Shown here: piece after piece, positions 29,701 to 38,279 of the stretch
How positions within the stretch are numbered: the stretch's first letter is position 1
Layout: every line of letters begins with the position of its first letter
Source of the DNA: Phoronis australis
Taxonomy: Eukaryota; Phoronida; Phoronidae
Length of the DNA: 64,000 nt
Assembly: GCA_002633005.1 (NCBI GenBank)
Contig: NMRA01000136.1
Span: forward strand, 192,859 to 256,858
Direction of reading: 5' to 3'
The notes under the pieces: model-generated
The model's database searches: none
Seen by the model: the letters and a program-made list of their open reading frames with translations, nothing else
Told to the model about the DNA's origin: nothing
Program-made: the position numbers and the translations under genes

Positions 29701-32700
29701 TTATCTATGAAACTAGATTTTGTCATTTTTTTTCCACTAACGACGAAATAGAAGCATTGAGCTATGGGACTGGTAAAGTAGAATTATGGATATGTCGTTT
29801 TTGTTTCACTCGTGGTTGCTGTAGTGCTGTGTCTGTGTGTTGCAGATTACAAGCCGGCATTGGAGGGCCGCGCCATAGTCAACCTACAGATGAGTGCCAC
29901 CGATGGTGCCCTGCAGGATATCTGTGCTTCCATAAGGGTCCAGCCTACTGCAGAGTTGTACACGAACAGGGGTGTTATACACCAGGTAACAGTGAGGTCT
30001 GCCCCTGCAGGTTTCACATCAAGGATGAAAATCTCCAATTGTGTCCACTGTAAAGGGAGTGTAGTGGTTTTATTTTCATTTTATTTGAAAACTGATGTTT
30101 GTTATTAAGTATTATAAATAGTGTGTGTCCTGAAAGGTGTCAGTCATCAATTATCAGACATATTTCCAGGCATTTCTAACCATGCTTTCAGTTGTGCTTA
30201 TTTTCATCGAGTGCACATTCCTTTTTGCTACAGAGTAGACTTGTAGGAAACAAGCAGGTGTTCAAATTCTGAATCCTTATAGTAGTGACATCTATTGGGA
30301 CTTTCATCACACTCCACTCCTCAGCATAAGGCTAATGCTATTACGGCAGAATGTCACAAATTTTAGACGAAAGAATTGCGAATCAAAATGAACCTTTTTC
30401 AATTTTCAATCATGGCTGCCACCATTTTCTGAATACCCAGTTTCTCAAAACGCTGACTGGTAGTAGGTCTTACAGCACAGAACTTGAAAATCATATAACA
30501 TTTATTCTGTGCTATATGTGAAAAAATGAAACTTCATTTGTCCACCATATTTTGTCCTAAATTGGTAAGATTTTACTGTAATAGTGATTAAAACACTACT
30601 CTGTGTATACACTAATCCTAATTACTCATTTGTATACTTCATTTTAGAATAAACTATTTACAAAGCACATATTGGGTTTTGTGCAGAAAGCATCTAGAAT
30701 TCTTACGTCCAGCCAGCACTTCTGTTATTTAAATCCACCTTCTCTGTTACAGTTTATGAATGACAAGGCTAATGCCATGAGGGACTACCAGACGGCGCTG
30801 CGTATCGACCCAAATTACTCACTGGCCTACTTCAATGCGGCCAACATGTACTTCCATACACATCAGTTTGGGCAGGCACGCCAGTTCTACGACAAAGCTC
30901 TCACTATAACACCTAGAGACGAGTCAGCGCTGCTAAATAGAGCGATTACAAAAGTATGTGTATGAGGAAATCAGTATGGATGATTTTTTTGCACCCCTAG
31001 TTTGTTCTGAACAGTTATATGTTGAAAAAATTGACTTGCTGTTTGTGAAATTGATGTAATTTTTGTGGCAGTTTCAAGTCAAAAAGAAACTCAACACACT
31101 AGGTTCCGAAAGAAAAATGTGGTAACATTGCGAAATTGCCATTTTCGCTTGTGCAAAGGCTACCGTCTATTAACAATTGGATCCCCTGAATCAGCAGACG
31201 AATTATGTTATGGAAGCTTGGACCCATCTTCTGGTCACATGTTTTGCAAAGTATTTTGTTTAAATTTTAGTTGTCTTTGTAACTGTTTCATCTCTTCTTC
31301 TTGTGTGTTTAGTTATTGCATCTCAACAGATAAAAACCACACCCTACTTTTTAATTGTTCTTGTATATACGCCAAACTAATGTAGCATAACTCCACCCCC
31401 GATTTTTCTCACATTTAAGCCCTGGGGTATAGGCTGTCCCCCCTGTTACCTCTGGGTCCATGTCAGAGCCTTTCTGTACTATGCACTCTCTTGCTAGGTG
31501 AGTTAATGCCATCAAAACAGATCCAGATACCGCTTGTTCATTGAATATGTAATGCAAGCCCATGGGTTAATGTTTGGATAAGCAGTACAACATGCCATGT
31601 TGTACCCGAATGTACAATACAAGCTCATCCCAGTACTTGGAGCTTTTCAATTTCTTCGAGAACTGAAAAATGTCAGTTTTTACTAACAATTCCTTTTGAC
31701 CATTTCAGGTGATGTTACGTGATTCCAAGGGGGCGCTAGTAGATTTCCACTTGGCACTGAAGCACAGCCCTCATTCAGCACATATCTACTTCAATCGTGG
31801 CAACTTCTTCATGTCATTGAACAAGTTTGAATTGGCCGAGAAAGACTACTCCCATGGTATGTAACACATGGTGCTTTGTTGAATGTATGTTTGTCTTTAG
31901 TATGCAAGTGGGACCATAAAATACCTTATACTTTTATAATGAGTCTAAAATAAATAGTTTAACTTACTAGAGGAAAGTCTCTCATTTTGGCAATGGAAGA
32001 CTTTCAAACAAAAAGTATTAGGGGGCCACCTGATAGACAGGTCCCGCCACCTGGCTGTACCTGGAGGTACTTCTTCTCGGCAGTGGGTTGCCTAGGGAGC
32101 ATGTTTGACTTAGTGAAATACCCTCTTACATTGCGTGTGATTAGACATGATGCATTGTAAACAAATTTTTAAAGTGAAATTGCATTTTTGGCCTCCAGAG
32201 GTCGCTAGTATCTGATCCCATGTGGTCACTCGACACATTTCTACTTGAACGTCTCTCACGAAAAACAGTTGAAGCAATAGTTGCATGTACTTTTTGTTCA
32301 TTTTAGTCAGATATATTCAATATTTGTCGGTGTTCTTACGTAACAGAGAGTATTACTCATTTTGACTTATGAACAATGTGTAACAAATAAAAACTTTTTG
32401 GTACTCAAAAGGAGTTATTTACATCTCTCAGTACAGCGTCCTTGAACAAAAACTAGAATGTATAATGTCAACATCTCCTTAAAACCCTTGTGGTAGCACG
32501 AACCCATCTTCTAGGATTAAATCTACATGGTGGTTGTCCAAGTGTAAAACTTTGAAATGATTTTTGTTCAATTTCAGCCTTACGACTGCAGCCTGACGAC
32601 TCTCTGTGTTTGAAGAGACGCGCTGATGTTCTTGGTAAGCTGGGTCGTAGAGACGATGCCATTGCAGATTACAAACACGCTATTGAGATACAGGGGAGAA

Positions 32701-32738
32701 AACAACCAGCTTGGAGACCCAACATTGCTGCACACTAG
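2712..32738 (+). CDS. TTC6: TTC6-like TPR protein, 35-exon gene (N-terminal exons detailed here)
   Basis: The coding exons of the N-terminal half are 2712-2819, 4522-4628, 4986-5087, 6010-6324, 6498-6710, 7450-7715, 7945-8114, 8649-8820, 9453-9580, 10385-10565, 10988-11128, 12141-12221, 12777-12923 and 13908-14001. Each has AG/GT borders, and the phases chain without a break into the TPR exons that follow. The first exon starts inside a codon, so the gene begins further upstream. This half encodes about 740 residues: an acidic, Glu/Asp/Pro-rich start, then Ser/Thr/Lys-rich low-complexity sequence with few recognisable folds. Basic or mixed-charge stretches include a run of four Lys opening the exon at 10988 and the segment SSSEEESVHDLEEE near 12870. 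I assign TTC6 mainly from the C-terminal repeats. The donor after 10565 is the less usual GTTAGT. The N-terminal half could have diverged greatly from other TTC6 proteins. The function of TTC6 is not well established. Confidence 0.8.
2888..3953. mobile_element. DNA-transposon-like element with inverted ends in TTC6 intron
   Basis: The left end near 2888-2930 (ttaccatgtttgcccc, then ataactgccca) matches the reverse complement of the right end near 3905-3953 (cacttattagggcgaata). The termini are imperfect and about 40 bp long. The roughly 1.07-kb body sits wholly in the intron between the exons ending at 2819 and starting at 4522, and encloses a small reading frame on the minus strand. I could not define a clear target-site duplication. 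It is probably a decayed, non-autonomous copy. Confidence 0.55.
3027..3314 (-). pseudogene. HIRAN-like domain fragment inside the intronic element
   Basis: The 95-residue minus-strand frame carries NPVDKYTAPVLKG, then TIVGHVPCKIS, then a FFLKHSG segment and a later ARGLEIPRTMIFSG stretch. The spacing of NP-x-D ... VGHVP ... resembles a HIRAN domain, a small DNA-end-binding module known from HLTF/Rad5-type proteins and also found in stand-alone or transposon-linked proteins. The likely front of the domain (YKDIWIPVGGEDLYGK, about 3255-3305) lies in another frame, so the copy appears frameshifted. I infer a dead passenger gene of the surrounding element. The assignment comes from pattern recognition and could be wrong. 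Confidence 0.45.
8964..9057. mobile_element. short MITE, copy 1 of an inverted-repeat family
   Basis: The arms of about 31 bp (starting tcacttacacagg, ending cttgtgtaagtga) are inverted copies of each other with a few mismatches and would fold into a hairpin. The inner sequence, gagaacc followed by ttgatgcc, recurs in the element at 28443-28575, which places the two in one family. It sits in the TTC6 intron between 8820 and 9453. Confidence 0.5.
9094..9305 (+). repeat. partial local duplication in TTC6 intron
   Basis: The segment gttatttattat...ttgttactgaca occurs near 9094 and again near 9257. The phrase aaaagtggcaaattctttct occurs at 9227 and 9284. It looks like an incomplete tandem duplication with no coding content. 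Confidence 0.45.
11595..11758 (+). repeat. two-copy 82-bp tandem duplication
   Basis: A unit beginning cttcaacttaccctgcactt and ending gatggctgatatatcat occurs at 11595 and again at 11677 with a few substitutions. It lies in the long TTC6 intron between 11128 and 12141 and has no coding signal. Confidence 0.7.
12921..13102 (+). repeat. 38-bp minisatellite that starts on a splice donor
   Basis: Four full units and one partial unit begin at 12921, 12959, 12997, 13035 and 13073, each reading agagtgagtagccatgttg onward. The first unit contains the real donor of the exon ending at 12923 (AGA|GTGAGT), so every unit carries the same donor motif. Units 1 and 3 have actgtaaag and units 2 and 4 have actataaag, so the array probably grew by doubling a 76-bp pair. 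Confidence 0.85.
14373..32738 (+). CDS. TTC6: TTC6-like TPR array (C-terminal exons of the same gene)
   Basis: The exons are 14373-14509, 16380-16526, 17205-17325, 18243-18349, 18784-18981, 19527-19640, 20269-20382, 20932-21025, 22232-22306, 22726-22863, 23297-23431, 25252-25398, 26299-26397, 26673-26927, 27765-27952, 28751-28885, 29186-29322, 29846-29985, 30753-30953, 31709-31856 and 32578-32738, ending in TAG at 32736-32738. They encode about 1,000 residues of nearly continuous 34-residue TPR units, with the usual small/aromatic pattern and Pro at the repeat junctions. Examples are LAYFNRAVCQHDSG, LEAYLARGNVF and AHIYFNRGNFFMSLNKFELA. The last exon closes the array with a short polar tail. 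TPR arrays are protein-binding superhelices, so a scaffold role is inferred. The donor at 26928 is the weak GTTAAT. OGT, also TPR-based, lies in the same window, but this protein has no glycosyltransferase domain and its exons have a different layout. Confidence 0.85.
14690..16318. mobile_element. 1.6-kb element with terminal inverted repeats in TTC6 intron
   Basis: The left end catagaccctattcacgc is matched by the right end gcgtgaatagggtctatg. A second inverted block, gaggctcgct, sits inside each end. The element fills most of the intron between 14509 and 16380 and differs from its surroundings in having CpG-containing segments. An assembly gap (15227-15304) lies inside it. No transposase fragment is recognisable and no clear target-site duplication is visible, so it is probably non-autonomous or incompletely assembled. 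Confidence 0.6.
15227..15304. other. assembly gap, 78 N
   Basis: A run of N inside the inverted-repeat element of the TTC6 intron. No coding exon is interrupted. Confidence 0.99.
16721..16803 (+). repeat. two-copy 40-bp tandem repeat
   Basis: The 40-bp unit starting tattttgtccgattactttt is repeated once directly after itself with one mismatch, in the TTC6 intron after 16526. Confidence 0.8.
21080..21475 (+). repeat. diverged direct duplication in TTC6 intron
   Basis: Blocks near 21100-21195 and 21365-21465 share, in order, cctttagacccatg-like, aaataatgcctttt, cccaagtggttcgcatatt-like and gcacctaagttt-like segments. They are two diverged copies of a repeat of unknown origin, with no coding content. 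Confidence 0.5.
23597..23597. other. single ambiguous base beside a poly-C run
   Basis: One N follows a poly-C tract in the TTC6 intron after 23431. It is probably a sequencing ambiguity in the homopolymer. Confidence 0.95.
24470..24694. mobile_element. MITE-like repeat, copy 1 of the acggtaaaa family
   Basis: It starts with acggtaaaaattctt and ends with aagaacttttaccgc, which are inverted matches. The inner order of motifs (attgctaaaattgccacat, tttttcagaggcttac) recurs in the copy at 25428. It is intronic, non-coding and about 225 bp long. Confidence 0.5.
25428..25681. mobile_element. MITE-like repeat, copy 2 of the acggtaaaa family
   Basis: It starts ttacggtaaaaattctt and ends gtagaatgttttaccata, which are inverted matches. 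The body aligns by eye with the copy at 24470 (tttttcagatgcttaaccat, then caaaccatgctaagagc). It begins 29 bp after the donor of the exon ending at 25398. Confidence 0.5.
26397..26442 (+). repeat. short tandem repeat abutting a splice donor
   Basis: Immediately after the exon ending at 26397, the donor GTATAG opens an array of tatag/tgtag units with a roughly 10-bp period, running to about 26442. Confidence 0.7.
26948..27237. mobile_element. possible diverged copy of the acggtaaaa MITE family
   Basis: The left end ttatggtaaaaaatctg and the right end aactttatgccgtaa are imperfect inverted matches and resemble the ends of the copies at 24470 and 30340. The body is too diverged to align by eye. 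Confidence 0.3.
28304..28430 (+). mobile_element. tRNA-derived SINE, copy 1
   Basis: A B-box-like core, gagttcaagtcccac, follows ggtcat at about 28350. A degenerate A-box-like stretch (gtctggtggggcaagtgcc) lies about 35 bp upstream. The downstream part (cactgct-gaccctt-agtcaggtttctag-tcc) is shared with the copy at 52267, so the repeat unit extends beyond the tRNA-like head. It is in the TTC6 intron after 27952. Confidence 0.6.
28443..28575. mobile_element. short MITE, copy 2 of an inverted-repeat family
   Basis: The arms of about 34 bp (left tagtcggatgtaacgtgccc, right ending gggcacattatatccaacta) are inverted copies with several mismatches. The centre contains gggcatcaatgtggttctc, the reverse complement of the motif inside the copy at 8964. 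It lies directly downstream of the SINE. Confidence 0.6.
30340..30582. mobile_element. MITE-like repeat, copy 3 of the acggtaaaa family
   Basis: The left end attacggcagaatgtcacaa and the right end gtaagattttactgtaat are inverted matches. The phrase gtcctaaattggtaagattt near the right end recurs in the copy at 42653. It lies in the TTC6 intron after 29985. Confidence 0.5.
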
Positions 32739-33303
32739 GTGTCTTTTGCTTTATCTAACTGAAGAAACTAGTAGTGGAGACTTCTGCAATGCAAAATCTT
32801 GACTATTCTTTCTTTCAATTTTCTTAGGCAACTTAAATGCTCCCTAAGCAGCAGTTTTGCATCCTTTGTATAGTTAATGCAACATACCTTCATTTTGTGC
32901 TCTTTTCATGGTAAAGATTACTAAGCAATGAAGGACTGGATCAATTATCTCTTTTCCTCATATTTTTACTTTTGAAACTGCACAATGACAGTATTGCTAC
33001 TGGTTTAAAAAGAATTACAGCTCACAAATTTTAAAACTCAAACAAATGTTGGAATTTTGAGAATTCTCTGTTACTCTGAAAAATTGTTATTGCAGTTCTG
33101 TAAATTTTATTCATATAGCACTTTCTGTAACTTTTATTTAACCCAGAGACTTGAGTGAAATGGAACTTACTCAAGGGTCAACTATGAAAACGTGTAAATA
33201 CGTGTATATTTTTTGTATATTTTTCGTTTGTTCTTATAGACTTTTAAATTTTATTTTACATTAAAGTTATTTATTACTTGTCACTGCATGTAAATAATTC
33301 ATC

Positions 33304-33309
33304 AATAAA
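33304..33309 (+). terminator. candidate poly(A) signal of the TTC6-like gene
   Basis: AATAAA lies 566 bp after the stop codon in AT-rich sequence and is followed by a T/G-rich stretch (attgttcaatttcaagtgag). This is the best-placed canonical signal and implies a 3' UTR of about 0.6 kb. Confidence 0.55.
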
Positions 33310-36300
33310 AAATTATTGTTCAATTTCAAGTGAGTTTTATTGCATGAATGTGATGACACACTTTGCCAGTCTTTTATCATACAGCATTCAAAACGTATTA
33401 TAATACAACAAACAGTAATGCTTCTGAGTGGATTGAATCACTGGAGAATGTTTCGGGCCTGTAATTACTCAGTTGTAATTTTTGAGAAATTTCTATCCCG
33501 TGTTGTATGTCATGTTCACAAGAATTTGTTATTGCATCAAGTCTGCTATAAACCTGTGTTCTATAGAAGAAATTTACTTTTGGTTCTCAAAAAACTGTTG
33601 CGGTACCCTTCCAAAGAACTGACAGAGCTTGAGGACATGCTCACGACACTGTAATGAGTCCACTAGTTGACCTTTGTTTCAAGCAAAAGCGACCTTTCAC
33701 GTCTTTCCAAGCCCAGAAAGGTCATCTATGTTGACCAACAAATAACTCGAGACCAATTTCATAATGGTATGTGGTTTAAATCAAATGTTTTTGTTACGAA
33801 AGAAGTGTTTAGAGTTGCTTTAAATAGTTCTAACAATAGCAATAAGAAGTAATTCTGCCTCATATTCAACTCAGTTTCACGTTGAACTGTCCAATTGACG
33901 TTTTAACGATAGTAAGAGACTTCATGTACACACGGGATTGTGTGATAGCAGTTATGCACCGTCAACGAACGGAATTATATATGTAGAAATCAATTCATTT
34001 TGATAGCACTTCAAGTAGAGAGGAGTCCGCTTCATGAAATGCTATTTCTAAAAAAAAAATTGTTAAATCTCACTTGAGAAAAATCGAAAGTCGTCGAGAA
34101 TATACATATTACTGCTAATTACCAGGATGATTGCTACAAAATATTTCCAGACTGTGATGCTCTCGTAGTTACTTGGCTAAACTTTTATGAAGCAACTGTG
34201 AAGTGAGAGCGTGGTACTACAATATCTGTCTCATAAGACGTAAAGTCTCAAATCACTTTTCGGGAAATGGACCCCTGAAGTTCAATTTATCATTATGATA
34301 GAAACAAATAAACAGGTTGCACCATCCAAACTCAGCTGGGACAAGTAATAGTTTCAAGTTATATTTTACATCTGTACAAATAGATTTACTTAAAATGCAT
34401 CAAATAGGATTTTTTCATTTTAAAAATCTAACAAGACTAGCTTTAGCTTGATCCAACTGGTCTGAGAGAATTTATTTCGAGTAAGAGCTACAGTATCCGA
34501 CTTATCTGAAGGACCTAGTGTACAAACCAGAACAACTGTGCCATGATTGTGATAAGTGAAAATTGGACTTGCACATACCGGACATACACAAGTTTTACTG
34601 TATCAACTACATGATCAATTTGACTAAATACAATAACAAAGGAGAAAAAATTCCTTTCATTAATAACACCAAAATTGCTTTAAATCATTTTTTTTTATTT
34701 TAAATACTTTAATAAACACAATTGAAATACAAATGAAGAAATCAGCCAAACCAACTCTACATTTTGAACATGACTACACTGTAAGGATAAAAAACAAAAG
34801 TGAAGTAAATTAATATATTAAATAATACAGCGTCCTGAGCCTAGTTCACTGTATGATCTAACAACTTTTGGGTAACTCTGATAACACTTGCGTGCAAATG
34901 ATCAGTTGCAGCTTGAGATTGGATTTACACGAGACTTCATGAAAAAAATCCCAACTTTAATTTTATAGTGAAATACTGACTTAGTTTTTAATTGTTCAAC
35001 TTAAAAGGTGGGATTTAAGTCACGACCTTTTAGTAAAACAGGCCCCTGACGAAAACACTTTTTGAGCTAACGCTGTAAAGTAAAAAAACATTTACACTAA
35101 ACTTGAGTTGCATAGACACAGGAATATCCAGCAGTTTGGATTCTTCACAAGTCAGGATGATTGTGGAATTGATGAAAATACTAAAGTGCATTTTAATGCT
35201 TTGATCTCTAACTACTTACAACAATTCCTGTAAATCCAATTCAGTGGAAAATGTTAATGTAATGTAAATAGTGCTGTATGCCTTTTACTGGAGGTGGGAA
35301 CATTGACCTCCCACACTGCCCATTTAAGCAAATACTGAAAAGTTTTGTGTGAAGACTTGTTACAGTAAATCATTGCCTAGTAGGTACATCAGAATTTGAG
35401 AATAGTTCACAGACCAGGCGAAAATAGTACACAACTTTTAAAAAGGACATGAAGGTGTGAAAATATAGTTAACTAAAACTAAAAACTTTATGTCAGACAA
35501 CACTGGAAAATATATGGCTATTTGACACCTGGGCAAAGGTAGATAGGACGGAACTGAAACTCATGCTAGGCATTACAGAGCAAATGATTCTAGGCAATAT
35601 AAAATATGTGATAAAAGGTAATAGTAAATTAGTTCAGAATAACCTGCTTCAGCCTTTTAAACCTAAGCTTAAACAAATAATAAATCTTGATGCATCAATA
35701 CAATCATTTTAAGTATTTTCATATCAGATGTGCTCAATTTGCTAGGAAATCGCGATTACCTCAATGAATTATTCAACTGTGAAATATGAATAAACAATAA
35801 AAATATCAAATCAGTGATGTTGTTCTCCTGAATAGCTGTCTTACAGAATTGATTATCTTTAAGTGGAATGTTTTTCTAGTTTACAGTTACCGAATAAAAT
35901 TCATAGATTACATAATAATGGTATTGACAAAATGGAGATAACAAATAATAGAATAACTTCTGAATCAAGAAATGAGAAAATTTCCACCAAAATTAAAGTG
36001 CGAGTCACTTGGAGGTCAGCCTAAAGTGTTTCAAGGAAAAATTCTTAACATAACTTACTGACATTAACAGGAAAGTGAGAGGGTTACTACAAAAACTTGT
36101 AATGCATTACATAACAATGCCTATTGACAATAAATCAAAAAACACTCAAACTGAACACTTAATAAACTAGTATGTCTCCTGCTTTTATCGCTAAGTCTAA
36201 ATTCCATATCTACAAGTCAGACAGAATTAATATCACATTTTTTGAAGTGTGTGAGCATTATGGACTGATCAAAATCACCACCTCAATCGGAAACATCTCG

Positions 36301-36567
36301 AAGACAGTACAGTATGCATGCACAACATACGTGTAACACTGTCTAAATCTGACTCGCCTTCCAAACGCCAGTCTTCCACAAACCCATATTTTTGACCATT
36401 GCATATTCTAACCAAAAAGTTTTCAAAGTAAACAAAAAATGTACATGGCACACATTACACAACCTTACAAAGCACTGGTCAATCACAGCAACATAAGTAC
36501 CACCCCTTGTCAATAATGACACAGAGCATTGCCCATTCCGTCAATCAACCACAATCAGCCCCACCCA
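33310..36567. other. AT-rich intergenic region
   Basis: This is the space between the convergent ends of the TTC6-like gene and the distal last exon of FBXO36. I see no conserved coding block, structural RNA or clear transposon. Part of it may be FBXO36 3' UTR. Confidence 0.5.
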
Positions 36568-36678
36568 CTATTCCAGCTCCTCAGTTAAGAATGTGTCTCC
36601 ACTGCTGCGAGTTGTCATGCTTTTCTGTTTTGTTGCCGAAGACGCTGATCTTTTCCGAGCCTGACGCCTCAATTGAAC
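36568..36678 (-). CDS. FBXO36: FBXO36 alternative last exon
   Basis: Downstream of the last exon at 38378-38280 is a second block with the same start. Acceptor tttccatggtcag is followed by GTT CAA, against GTT CAG in the proximal exon. It runs in the same phase (0) for 36 codons to TAG at 36570-36568. It encodes VQLRRQARKRSASS ... TFLTEELE. The basic opening resembles both the proximal exon and the human C-terminus. It is best read as an alternative terminal exon giving a longer, Ser/Thr-rich tail. Confidence 0.6.
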   Translation of the reverse strand, partial: VQLRRQARKRSASSATKQKSMTTRSSGDTFLTEELE

Positions 36679-38279
36679 CTGACCATGGAAAGCGGGAAAA
36701 TTAAGTGACAGAGAAATGGACACTTGTACTAAAACTACCACTTAATACAGGACAAAAAGAACAATAACTCCTCCAAGAACAAATAAAAGTCATCCCCTAC
36801 AACAGGTGCAATAAAACATGCACTTTAAATGCAGTTGTTCACCTTACAGGATTGGCTGCTTCAAAATCTCCTGCAGTGGTCTTACTTAAAGAATGACGAC
36901 ATCGGGTTTTTTTTATTTGCAAGCAGATAACGCACAAAACACAAGCATCCTCAAAGTAATATTAATTACATCAAAGTACCGGTATTTCATGTTTACCATA
37001 TTTCAAGACCCTTTCAGTCATAGTTTATTGTGAACCTGAGACTGGACTAAGCTCAAAGTTCATTTCATTTAAATTACTTCAGTTCCAACTAGCTAGATTA
37101 CCATATCATTGCCATATCATTACGATAGCTAAACGGTTATATTTGTGAAAATCCATTGAAGTGATCAGACTGTAATCTAATCTCAAATCATTTTGTACAA
37201 AATCATTGATCATGCAAAAGGTTAGGCATTTAAATGTTACGAAGCTTCAAAATGTTAAAGGATATGTTGACTAGGATAATGTCAGGTAAAACAAAATGTC
37301 AAAGCAGCTAGGACACACCATAAACCAATAAAAACATTAACAAAAGTGTTAACAGTCATTGTGATGTCAAATGTCACTAAGCTTATAATACTAGTGTGAT
37401 ATTCTAAATGCCACCAATACTGCCCCAGTAAAGTGTGCATTTAGATTGTAAATTCAAGGTAAACATTCCGTTAAATGATTCTCTTAGTGGATGACATCAC
37501 CATCAAGCCACAAAAGAAGGAACTTTCAAAGTAAAACTTCAGGCACAAGACCTACTGCAAGCAGAACAAATCAACATTCAGATGGCCAACATTAAATTCA
37601 ATCACATAATAGCACATCATTGTTGAACTTAACCCACTGAATGAACTCCATTTTGTCATTTTACAACTGACACAAGTCAACTGATGTGACAGAGTGAACA
37701 CTCGCATCCTTTCTAGAAAGGTGAGAGGTTCTCTATGATAGTGAATAATTTCAAAACCATTCAAATACACTGGGAGAGTAAACTGACAGCATACACATAA
37801 AAGATTTTTACAAATGTCAATAAAAACCATCAATAATACTGAAGAAAATCAACACATTTGGAAGAATTTTTTTGTAGGAAAGCTGGTCTGCCAAAATCGT
37901 ACATTGTGCTATGCTTTTAAAAATGTCAATGATTTTAGAAGATCTTCAGTACGAAAAAAATTCTTAATCTTAATGCTGTTTGTGTTCCATTTCACTGGAC
38001 ACTTGCAAGCCATACATGTTCAAGGGGGTGAGAGGTCATGCAAATGTTTTAACATAAAATGCTTCATGAAGTGTTCACATCTATCTCACACTGGCAAGCT
38101 AACAGAAGAGGCTGCATGTCATCAGATGGTGACACACCATGCACAACTCCATTAAAAACACACCACCTACAAGCCAAAGGAATAACAAACAGTCATGAAA
38201 CAAAACACCTATAGACAAATTATAAATGGGAGAGGAAAATGAAATGGTGTGAGTCAAGACAGCCACATCTACAAGAGGA

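Noticed and set aside
36507-36704. 65-residue plus-strand open frame
   Set aside because: It is the opposite strand of the FBXO36 alternative last exon, which explains its lack of stops.
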